Shown here piece by piece: positions 38,779-49,432 of a DNA stretch of 64,000 nt (positions are counted from its first letter, which is position 1; the number at the start of each line of letters is the position of its first letter). This stretch comes from Paramecium octaurelia. Lineage: Eukaryota; Ciliophora; Oligohymenophorea; Peniculida; Parameciidae. Made by a program: the position numbers and the translations under genes. The notes under the pieces were generated by a model that searched no databases, had not been told where the DNA came from, and worked only from the letters and a program-made list of their open reading frames with translations. Location: assembly GCA_905182995.1 (NCBI GenBank), contig CAJJDP010000110.1, positions 11,699-75,698 on the forward strand, written 5' to 3'.

Positions 38779-40088
38779 CTTGAATTGATCAGTTTTCAAA
38801 GTTATTAAAATATTGATCCTCGACTTTGCATATAATAAATTCATTTTAATTTGACTTTTCTGAATTTCAGCTTGATATACCCTATGAATTATTTTCTATT
38901 TATCAAAAAATATCTTTCTCTTTATACTTTTTTATTAGAATCCCAGTTATATAAGTAATCATTCTATGTTTTACACAATGTCTAATATTAATCATAAGTT
39001 TAAAGGAACTTTTTGGAAAAATAGTTACAAAGATTAGTAGATAGTTGGCTGTTCTAATTCATTTGAATTATATTCTGTGGTAATTTTAAACTTTCAAAAT
39101 TGTAACAAGAATTGGATTAATCAGACTATTAAAAAATGCCTTGCTATATTTAAAATATGTTAAATTATCATTAGAAGTCAATAAATTTTAAGTTATTTTT
39201 CTTAGCTTAATTCATCAAAAAAAGATAGAAAATAACCAATAAAGTGCTATGTATGTCCATCCAAGATTAAAAATAAAGAGGAAGTGCTTTATCCATATTT
39301 CTATATCAAGTTGTCAAAATTACATTGATAAAGTATAATCGATCAATTTACAAAGAAACATCAATATTCCAAAGAGAGATTATAACATTTAGATGCAAAA
39401 CAATTAAATCTTAAATTACATTATTAAGTTTGATGAAGTTGAAATAAGTTTTTAAATGAAGTTCAAAAATTCTCGGATGAAATGATCATGCAAATAAAAA
39501 ATATATTTCAGAATTGAAATTAGAAGAATTGAATGATGACTCATTAAATATTGAAGAAACATAAATTATAACAAAGTTTTATTCAAAAGGTATTGAATCT
39601 TTTATTTAGGATATTGATTATATTATGAAGATAATAAATATGGGGAAGCAATCAAATTATTTGATGATGAATTGCTCATTAATCCAGAGCATATCAACTC
39701 TATCTATACAAAAGGTATAAATTAAAATACAAATGTTTTAGCTGAATGTTTAAAATAGCTTAAGAATTACAATGATGCAATTCTAAGGATTGATAAAGCT
39801 TATCTATAGATTCAATTCGTGTCAATTTGTTATATTCAAAATGTAAATCAAAACATCAATCTCTTAGCCCAATGCATATATCTGCTTGATAATTTTAATG
39901 ATGCAATTCTATGGTGTGATAAGGTATTATTGATAGATCCTAAACATGTCAATTCTTTATAAACAAAAGGTTTAAACTCAGATATTCATATTTATCGGAA
40001 TGTTAAATTAATTAAATCTCATCACTTGAGTACAAGAATGCTTGGCTATTACAAAGATGCAATTCTTTATACATAATGATCGAAAATT
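38779..40088. repeat. First copy of exact 1310-bp direct duplication (likely assembly artefact)
   Basis: Recurs at 40,090-41,399 with offset 1311 and no difference wherever compared. The first copy ends directly before the N at 40,089 and the second starts directly after it. Confidence 0.92.
39240..40088 (+). pseudogene. B-box-like/TPR gene relic (copy 1)
   Basis: The plus strand shows a zinc-finger-like start (PIKCYVCPSKIKNKEEVLYP), a linker (IDQFTKKHQYSKERLQHLDA), then degenerate tetratricopeptide units: YYEDNKYGEAIKLFDDELL, INPEHINSIYTKG, YNDAILRIDKAY, FNDAILWCDKVLLIDPKHVN. The frame changes several times, with TGA stops between blocks, so it is not functional. The same relic is repeated at 40,551-41,399 because of the duplicated assembly segment. 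Confidence 0.6.
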
Positions 40089-40089
40089 N
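40089..40089. other. Single-N assembly gap
   Basis: Separates two 1310-bp copies, like the gaps at 7879 and 54,132. Confidence 0.95.
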
Positions 40090-41399
40090 CTTGAATTGAT
40101 CAGTTTTCAAAGTTATTAAAATATTGATCCTCGACTTTGCATATAATAAATTCATTTTAATTTGACTTTTCTGAATTTCAGCTTGATATACCCTATGAAT
40201 TATTTTCTATTTATCAAAAAATATCTTTCTCTTTATACTTTTTTATTAGAATCCCAGTTATATAAGTAATCATTCTATGTTTTACACAATGTCTAATATT
40301 AATCATAAGTTTAAAGGAACTTTTTGGAAAAATAGTTACAAAGATTAGTAGATAGTTGGCTGTTCTAATTCATTTGAATTATATTCTGTGGTAATTTTAA
40401 ACTTTCAAAATTGTAACAAGAATTGGATTAATCAGACTATTAAAAAATGCCTTGCTATATTTAAAATATGTTAAATTATCATTAGAAGTCAATAAATTTT
40501 AAGTTATTTTTCTTAGCTTAATTCATCAAAAAAAGATAGAAAATAACCAATAAAGTGCTATGTATGTCCATCCAAGATTAAAAATAAAGAGGAAGTGCTT
40601 TATCCATATTTCTATATCAAGTTGTCAAAATTACATTGATAAAGTATAATCGATCAATTTACAAAGAAACATCAATATTCCAAAGAGAGATTATAACATT
40701 TAGATGCAAAACAATTAAATCTTAAATTACATTATTAAGTTTGATGAAGTTGAAATAAGTTTTTAAATGAAGTTCAAAAATTCTCGGATGAAATGATCAT
40801 GCAAATAAAAAATATATTTCAGAATTGAAATTAGAAGAATTGAATGATGACTCATTAAATATTGAAGAAACATAAATTATAACAAAGTTTTATTCAAAAG
40901 GTATTGAATCTTTTATTTAGGATATTGATTATATTATGAAGATAATAAATATGGGGAAGCAATCAAATTATTTGATGATGAATTGCTCATTAATCCAGAG
41001 CATATCAACTCTATCTATACAAAAGGTATAAATTAAAATACAAATGTTTTAGCTGAATGTTTAAAATAGCTTAAGAATTACAATGATGCAATTCTAAGGA
41101 TTGATAAAGCTTATCTATAGATTCAATTCGTGTCAATTTGTTATATTCAAAATGTAAATCAAAACATCAATCTCTTAGCCCAATGCATATATCTGCTTGA
41201 TAATTTTAATGATGCAATTCTATGGTGTGATAAGGTATTATTGATAGATCCTAAACATGTCAATTCTTTATAAACAAAAGGTTTAAACTCAGATATTCAT
41301 ATTTATCGGAATGTTAAATTAATTAAATCTCATCACTTGAGTACAAGAATGCTTGGCTATTACAAAGATGCAATTCTTTATACATAATGATCGAAAATT
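40090..41399. repeat. Second copy of exact 1310-bp direct duplication (likely assembly artefact)
   Basis: Matches 38,779-40,088 wherever compared, then continues into unique sequence at 41,400. Confidence 0.92.
40551..41399 (+). pseudogene. B-box-like/TPR gene relic (copy 2, probably the same locus)
   Basis: Same sequence as 39,240-40,088, with the same zinc-finger-like block and degenerate TPR units. If the duplication is an assembly error, only one of these two relics exists. Confidence 0.55.
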
Positions 41400-42319
41400 A
41401 TTTAGAAATGTATTATTTATATACAATTCTTCCTTATAACTGAATTGAACATTTAGCCTTGAATTTATGATGGTTTATATAAATTATAATGATAATTGAT
41501 TGATGATATACATTGCTATTAGAACTTAAACTGAAAAATAATTAGTGGCTACCTAATTATTTATGCGATGGTTGCATTTCATACTTAAATATATAAATCA
41601 TAAACTAAAAATAATTTGCTTTATATCATATTAGTTTCTTGCATAATAAAGCAAATCCAAATAATATTTTTGGATTAAGCTGCTCATTCATCACATGCAG
41701 ATTACACTAAGATTTGCCTTAAATCTTTGGATATACCTGAAATCTTGTTTTATATCGTTTTAATATTATTAACCAAGTAGTATAGATTTAATTATAGACT
41801 GGGTAATTCAGAATGTGGCTTAATTAATTTAATTAAGAAAATTATATGTGCTCAATTTGTAATTTAACTTCATTATTTTTTATTTTATTTGATTGATGTC
41901 TTTAAATTCTTAGCTAAGCATCTGACAATATGATGGTATTAATTGCATTTTGGATGTATATTACGAATCAGATTTTACGACAAAAATTGATTTGTCTTTA
42001 TTTTAGATATTGTATAATGAGTTTGATTGTAATTCCAATCTCAGGAATCGATTAATGACATTTATGATTTAAATATTACGTTATTAAAATGGTGGTTAAC
42101 TTTATTGCTCTAAATGATTAAACAAAATATAATATTTAAATTCGAATATTTCAGCATTATAATATCTTGATTAATTTTTAAATTCAGTTAGGCAATTACA
42201 GTTAACTTTATGCATATTCATGAAAGGAAACCAATAATGAGAAGAGAAATAAATTAAAAACTTAAATTATATCATTACAATTTTGTTATATAAATAATAT
42301 ATGTTCATGGGAAATCTTT
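41400..42319. other. A+T-rich stretch, no gene seen
   Basis: No supported feature. Confidence 0.35.
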
Positions 42320-42680
42320 AAGATTACTTATTTACTTTTAAGCACAATCAACCTGTCAGTTTAGTCAGTCTGCAGGCAAATTTCTTAACAAGCGAGAGAT
42401 ATATCGCAAATAATGTATAGAATACATAGAATATGACTATACACCAATATAGGGAGTATTAAAGATAATAGAAGAACCTTTGAAATAGCGATTAGAAGAA
42501 TATGAGAATAAACTTAGAACTCAATTTTAATAATTAAAAAGAATAAGTGGAAATATTTAATAACTAAGAGGAACAATATTGGAAGAGTTGGATGATTTAG
42601 TAAATAGAGTGAATCATTTCATAATTCGGCTTCAAGTTATTGGAAAAGAGATGGCAAATTATTTTTTTTTTGATTGTTGA
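42320..42680 (+). pseudogene. Fragment of a zinc-finger/coiled-coil family gene
   Basis: A TGA-free frame contains FLNKREIYRKQCIEYIEYDY, TPIQGVLKIIEEPLKQRLEE and LRGTILEELDDLVNRVNHF, typical of the coiled coil that follows the Cys/His module in Paramecium proteins of this kind. The expected N-terminal Cys/His cluster is missing apart from a lone Cys, and the frame ends at TGA 42,678-42,680. It is probably a remnant, separate from the gene that starts at 42,989. Confidence 0.45.
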
Positions 42681-42988
42681 ACAACTTAATTAAAAATTAA
42701 GGAGAATAAGAAATTTAACCTCAAATCAATAAAATCATGGAAATATTAGTGATAATGGAGAAATTCTGATATATATGAACCACATTTAATGATATTTAAA
42801 TAAGAGAATTTTAAGAATAGGATGGTTTATTTTATTAGATCATTGTTAAGGTTTTTTATTCCATAATTTGTTTTATCTGTCTTTCTAAAACTTATTTAAA
42901 TGAAAATTTTTCAAATACAATATATTAATCTGCTATACCATTTGAAATTAATTATAATTTTTATATAATAATAGTGATAAAGGTTATA

Positions 42989-44332
42989 ATGAAACCATAA
43001 ATGATTGAGAAAATAACAGACTTATATTGTGCTAATAATCATAATTTAGAGCCATATATGATCGTCTTTAACCTTAAGTTATAATAAAAAGACAGAATAT
43101 TATGTACAAAGTGTATGGATGAATATGATAATATAAATAAAATGATAACTTTTAAAAAGGCATAATAATTGATTGAAGAAAATCAAACAAAATGTTTAGA
43201 ACTATTAGAAAATTCAATTGAACCTAATATTAAATAAGTTGAACTATTGTAGAAACATCTTGATTCATTAAAATCATATTTAAATTAAGAATTAGATTCA
43301 TTAATTGAAAACACTAAAGAATGGATAAAAAGCTTTAATTAAATCAGATAATTGCATAAGGAGTATAGTTTTCTAAAGGAGCTTGATAAACTAATATAAA
43401 ATGAAAAAATTTAAGTTATTGATGAATCATCATTCAATAATTAAATTATTAAAATAAATCAAGCATTAAGTGTAAAAATTAATTCAAAATTACAATAATT
43501 TGTAAATTTCAATGAATAGAAGCAATGTAGTTATGTTCTTAATAATATTCTAAATGGTGGTTAAGGAACAAACTTCGATGTTTATTCTGAATAAAGCTCA
43601 ATTGTTCAAAAAATTTGTTCTAATCCAACAGAAATAAGTTATCAAATTGAGAACAATGCAGAATTTTAGAGTGAAGTACAATAAATTGAATATTATGTTT
43701 ATGAGGATTTGTAAAATTTTGTTAATCTGTTGTATTCTTTAAAAGCAGTAAAAGAGCATTTTAAAGAATATCCTTACCATCCAATGACTGTTTTATGCAG
43801 GAACAAGGTAATTTTATAATTAAATCTGTCGAATGCAATTCATTTTGATTTGATGAGTTAATATCAAAACAACCTAAGGTAAGTTTTACTAAAAGAAAAG
43901 GAAAACGCTAAAAATATTATAAATTAATTCAAATTACTTCTAGGAGATGAATATTTATAGCATATTGATTATTATATATCTAATAGTTTAAATGAAAAAT
44001 TATCTGTGAAAAATTTAATCCTAGAAACCCTTGATGAGTCAAACTCTCAAAATAATTATTAAAATTTCAATTTGTTTGGTTAAGCTCAGGATGCTCAAAA
44101 GATTTTGAGCCATTGGATTAAATCCAAAACCTATAATTCAAACATATTTGATTCTTTTATCTTTAAAGCAATGTATGTTTAGCATTAATATTTAGATGTT
44201 ACAAATATACAACAGAAATTAAGTTAATATCTAATTTTCCCGCATCCAGCTTTAATCCAAAAAATAAATGAATTAATATCATTTCATGTTATAACCATAA
44301 GACAAAATTATTCAAAATTGTTTAATTTTTGA
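42989..44332 (+). CDS. Zinc-finger/coiled-coil protein of the Paramecium B-box-like family, 447 residues
   Basis: An open frame of 448 codons including TGA (44,330-44,332), starting MKPQMIEKITDLYCANNH. The first about 50 residues hold a Cys/His pattern (YCANNHNLEPY, then ILCTKCMDEYD). A long helical region rich in Gln, Asn, Leu and Lys follows. It resembles the N-terminal halves of the TLDc, WD40 and 52,355 genes here, but no C-terminal domain is recognised before the stop. The frame stays free of TGA for another about 280 codons beyond, so a C-terminal part may have been cut off by this stop or by a missed intron. Role unknown; probably cytosolic. Confidence 0.7.
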
Positions 44333-45170
44333 TTTTATTAATCTTATATCAGTTTGGATTATTAATCCTCATTTTCCAATTCATTCTAAATATGATAATG
44401 GTCCTTAAAGTTCATCTAATTAATAATTTAAGGATATGTAATTTGAATTTAGTATAATAATTTAAAACAAAACCGGTCTGATTTTAATAGAGATTTTATT
44501 TCATGTATTTTAAATTTGGTTCAAATCATATTTTATTTAAAGCACAACATAATTTGACCAAAGAGATTTGCGCGATTAAAATAGAAAAGCAAAATCAAGA
44601 ATTGGATAAATAGAAAATGAAGTTGGAAAGATAGAGATTTAAAGTATTTGTTTTATACAATTTAGTAATTTCTTAGTCATACCAATACTATATTGCAGTC
44701 TTAAGATCTTAGAAAATCAAATTAGGTATCTCTTAGTACAATTCTTTCTATTTGATTAAGATTATTACACACTATAAAGTAGGTTCAATAAGGAGGAATC
44801 CTTCACCTTGACACCAAACTAGAAATCGATTTTGGTTTGTTGCAGTGTTTATGTAATTCGAAATTCTTAAAACACCTTTATTGGATGTTTAAGATTTGCT
44901 AGTCGTTAATCACATAAATAAGAATTGGTTAAAAAGATGATATTGAGAGTCTTCTTTATGTATTAGTATATTTAATAAATAGTAAATTGTTTAATATAGC
45001 TAGAAAATTTGCTTTGGTAACTTCCATAATAATCTACTAAGTAACTAATTTTACATCAAAAGAGGATAGGAGCAATTAAATATCAACTTATAATAGTGTT
45101 TTACTTGCATTATAATTCCCTCATTCTTATTTTTGATTTTATAGAGGCTCAATTTATGGACTAAGGATGA
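44333..45170 (+). other. Long TGA-free frame directly after the stop of the preceding gene
   Basis: In the next frame along, the sequence stays free of TGA for about 280 codons. Some stretches (for example LVIPILYCSLKILENQI) look helical, others look like translated A+T-rich DNA. It may be a decayed C-terminal domain of the gene at 42,989-44,332, or chance. No motif is recognised. Confidence 0.2.
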
Positions 45171-47170
45171 ACTTAATATCAATTTTTAAACAAAAAGACT
45201 ATTTTTAAGTTTAATTATCTTGATGAGTATAAATAATCATGAATCACTCAATTAATTATTTCTAAATTATATAATATCAAATAAAAAAAAAAAAATATCT
45301 GATTAATGAACCATATTCATCATCAAATCATTTTACATAATCAATGGAAAGTATTTAATTTAATACTTTTAATAGAACTATTTTCTCAATTCCCCTTCAC
45401 TCCTTTAAGCAAATCTAACAAATAAACATTCTATTATTCTAATGCACTTTCTTTGTATAAATAAGCAAATAAATAGATTGAATTGTTACTTTAAAATACA
45501 TTACCTTGTAATATTTTAAATCATTTATACTTCTAATTAACTTACCTTGTTCTTGGATATTTAATAAAATATACTTTCTTATTGGTAAAGGAATGACTAT
45601 TGTGTGTGCTAGAAAATATATATGCTTTTTGATATTAATTTTTTTTTATTTTGTTCACCTATAGTCTTCTTATTATTTTTATATGATTTAATTTGAGTAT
45701 CAACAAGTAAAAAAATTGATGATATCCTCCACAATCCTAATACCTTTATTTATGGAACAATTTGAAATTGCCATTTTTTATGAGCATATTGAATTAATTT
45801 TAATAAACTAAATTACTTGCACACACTTTTAATACTTTCTTTGTTTTTTGCTTTAAATCAATTATACCGATTTAATTTATTCTGCAATTTAACAAGAAAT
45901 TGAGAATTTTGTGAAAACTTCGTATTCAAGCAAATCAAAACACCAGAACCTCCCTTTAACTATAGGTTGAGTTATCTTCATTTCTATTATTTGTAATCCG
46001 TAATCAAAATGACCTGATTAACAAAAATTATCAGTGATGATTTTAAGTCTTTGAATATTAAAGGATAGATATTGATGATTTGGTGCAAGTATAAAGTTTT
46101 AAATGCTAAATAGAAATTTGTTGAAGGACCTAAATCTTGCTGTATCACTAAACTGAATTTTAAAATTGGTGAACTGCAATTTTCCTCATTTACATCATTA
46201 GGCTGGTTGAAAGCTAATATTCGGCTTCAAAGTAAAATCTCTTGATGCGTGAACAGAGCAAGTTTGCATTAATTATTTTAATAACATAAAAAATGTTTTT
46301 CACAAATATTTTGCAGAGTGATTTAGTGTAATCAAATTAAATTGTATTTTTATTTTTTCATTTTACGTTTGGCTTGTTCTCTATTTAGATTTAATTAAAT
46401 TCTGTTATTTTTTCACTGATTTAATTTACTTTAACTTTTATATTAAATGAAACTGCATAATTCATATTTTAATAATTTCTTTTACCTAATAAATTTTGAA
46501 ACACCTTTCAATTTAATCTTGATTCTTTTACTTTTCATTATCTACAAAAGACTTATTCTTTATATTCTCTTTGTTAGTCGTATTATTTCTAAAATTAACC
46601 CATAAAATATTTTTTTCGAAAAATATCTAATTAATAGTTAATAAATTAACAAATTAGATTTATATTAAGGTAATGTATTAACTTCTTAAGTTGATCCTTC
46701 TATGATTTAAACAATTTAACAAAACAAGAAAAGGAATAACGCTTCTACATTAGATCTCCTCCGCTTTTACTCAATTGTTCTATTTGTGTATATGAAATAA
46801 CATTTTTTCTTAAGCAACACTCTCGGCTCTCATCTTGCCCAAACAAAAGCTTCTATTTATTTTTATTTTAATACATCCTATCTTGGTTAAAAAAAAAGAG
46901 TATTTGTTGTTGAGCTTTAATTTTTTATTTTAATCTTAACAACTTTCTTATCTTTAATTTAATCGATTGGGCTTTAATTAAAAAATGCAATATTTTTTCA
47001 TTTTCAATTTCATAATAAAAAATTAATATGCTAATTTTATTTATGTATGTAGGTATAATTAAATATTCTATTGCGCAAAATGTAATTAAATTTGATGGTG
47101 CACTATGAATTCTGAATTCAAAAATAAAAGCCAAAATCAAAATAAAAATATAAATTGAATACAAAAAATA
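45171..47170. other. A+T-rich stretch, no gene seen
   Basis: No supported feature on either strand. The inverted repeat expected at the left end of a Tc1-type element was searched for by eye and not found. Confidence 0.35.
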
Positions 47171-47644
47171 ATGTCTGTAATCATTTAAGAGGCAAATGCA
47201 GCGATTTATAAAGGATTATATATTACCAAAAAGACAAGCGCTGTATTAACGGCAGATTACTTATTAAAGGTCATGACAGATCGAGTCTTTAGAATTAAGC
47301 AATCACAGGATAAAATAGGATAGCTTTTAGATAAAGCAAGTTCATAATAAGTATGGAGCCCCTTTTAAGTTCTATAGATTGGCAAAATATGGGGATTTGA
47401 CCAATTTCACCCTCCAGATAACAATTGGATGACTTATGTCTTGTACACACTTCAACCCAATCATTCTTTTTCAAAAATTCAATTTTAAAGTGCATTTCAA
47501 TATTAACTTAAGACGATATCAAGCTTTGATAATATTTATATTTAGGATCATATATTCTTTTTACACATCCTTTGGAAGATCAAAGCAAGGAAGATTTTTT
47601 TTAAGATCTATAGTCTAGTCTAATTCATACAAGAAATTGATTGA
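47171..47644 (+). CDS. Unrecognised ORF, possibly the 5' part of a truncated gene
   Basis: A 157-residue TGA-free frame begins MSVIIQEANAAIYKGLYITK and passes TSAVLTADYLLKVMTDRVF and GFDQFHPPDNNWMTYVLYTL. The first about 105 residues have a varied, strongly protein-like composition with Trp, Pro, His, Asp and Met. After that the frame drifts into A+T-driven residues, and other frames look as good. This suggests a real conserved gene cut off around 47,490. I do not recognise the family. It lies upstream of the transposase relic and could be cargo, a host gene broken by insertion, or another element ORF. Confidence 0.45.
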
Positions 47645-48119
47645 AATTCGAAAAGATTTCTAAAAACAGAAAAATTAATTGAATAGAAATAATAGATTGA
47701 ATTATTAAATGTACAAATTGAATCTTTGATAAATAACTGATTCTATGGAGAAAATTGAAAGGATATATGTATTTTTAAAACTTCCAAATCACATTTATTT
47801 AAAATTTCAATCAAGAATGCGATAGTGGACAGACGATCTTGTTGGAATCTATAATTCTTATTTTCCTCCAGCAAACCATCAAATAATATCGAAATTTATT
47901 ATTAGATTTTCATTTCAGGATTACACATTTAATAAAACTTCAAGTTGAAATTACAAAACCAAGAAGAATATTTTAATTTTAAACTCAATCGGAGACATAT
48001 TATTTTTGGGACCTCCCACTCATTTTGAAACCAATAAATCAATTCTGACCCTCAGTAAATATATTTTTGTTAAATTACAACATAGAAAAATTTTGTGTTT
48101 AACTAAATACATACGAAAA

Positions 48120-49048
48120 ATGCATAGACATCATAAACCTATTTAATCAGCCATTTTGAGAATTTCAAGAAAAAATGGCAGCAGATTAAAGATGGCTTAT
48201 AGAAGAGTGATTATTCCTTTTAATAATACTGATTTACTATCAATGAAAAACATTTAACTTGGTCGAATGTATTATATGAATTACTAAAATCAAAGGAAAC
48301 TTTGTTCTTTAAAAAATATATATAATGAATTTCTTTAAACATTTGGATTACAAAATGACAATGTGTCTCTTTCAAGCTTTAGTACATTAATAAAGGGCTT
48401 GGATATACATACAAGAATACATCTAAGATTAACTTTAAAGACACCACAAAGGAGAATAAAGTAAGCAATTCCTCTATGCATTATTATTTTTTATCACTTA
48501 TCGAAGTCTAGATAACCAAATTAACTAGATGAATCAGAAATTGGAATGGCCATTACAATTTAGAAATATTTAGCAAAAAATATTTACATTTAAAAATTGA
48601 TAAGGATTAAGTTAAATAAAGAATGAATATTATTGGTGCAATCGGGAATGACCTTTTAATTAATTAATGCGTTATAGGCAATGTTAACTCAAAATTAATT
48701 CAGAATTTTTTGATAAGATTAATTTCATAATGTAATAAAGCGTAAGTTTTAAGGAATTATATGTTTATCTTAGATTATGCATCAGTTCAGAAGGAATTCT
48801 TAATTTAGAAAGAGGTCCTAAAATATGTTACTCATATTTAATTACCTTCATATAGTCTTAAATTGAATCCAATTGAGAAAGTTTGGAGAGAGTTGAAAAC
48901 TCACTTAGCTAAATAAGATTGTAGAAAAACCTTTAAACTCAACTATTAAATTCATAGCAGCATTAAAGAAATTAAGTATACATCTTTAAGCTATTGCGAT
49001 TCTAGATATCCAAAAGTAAAAAAATGTTTAGAAAAATAGAAATTATGA
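48120..49048 (+). mobile_element. Decayed Tc1/mariner (IS630)-type DDE transposase
   Basis: Two overlapping frames together cover a Tc1/mariner transposase. Frame one (48,120-48,626) has a helix-turn-helix-like region (NDNVSLSSFSTLIKGLD, then KTPQRRIKQ) and the first catalytic Asp in LDESEIG (48,528). Frame two (48,623-49,048) has NIIGAIGNDLLINQCVIGN, the second Asp in FILDYASV (48,773) and the Glu in LNPIEKVWRELK (48,875). The Glu follows the Asp by 34 residues, as in DD34E elements. A one-base frame change at about 48,624 separates the frames, so the copy is inactive. Paramecium germline DNA carries Tc1/mariner elements of this kind. No terminal inverted repeats were found by eye. Confidence 0.75.
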
Positions 49049-49432
49049 ATTATAAAAATCAAATATTTTATATGAATCAAAATAATTATGACGATCCAAT
49101 TGATTAGGAAAGATGACAAAAATTGATTCCAATAAAATCATTATGGAAAAAATATTGGATTCATGTCGAATAGATTATGTACAAAAGTATTTCCTATTAT
49201 GAGGAACTTGGGAAGATGATTAAGATGGAATGAGAATATTAATAGAAACTAGGTCATAAAATTGTAGATTAAATCAAAAAAGAAAACAAAGAAATAATTT
49301 AAAGATAGTTGATTTACACATATATAAAAAGGAATTGAGTTAAAAATCAACAAAATTCTAATTTTAAATTGTTTTTATTATAAATGAATTTACAGATATT
49401 TTAATTAAGGCAAATGAATATTTATAGAATAT

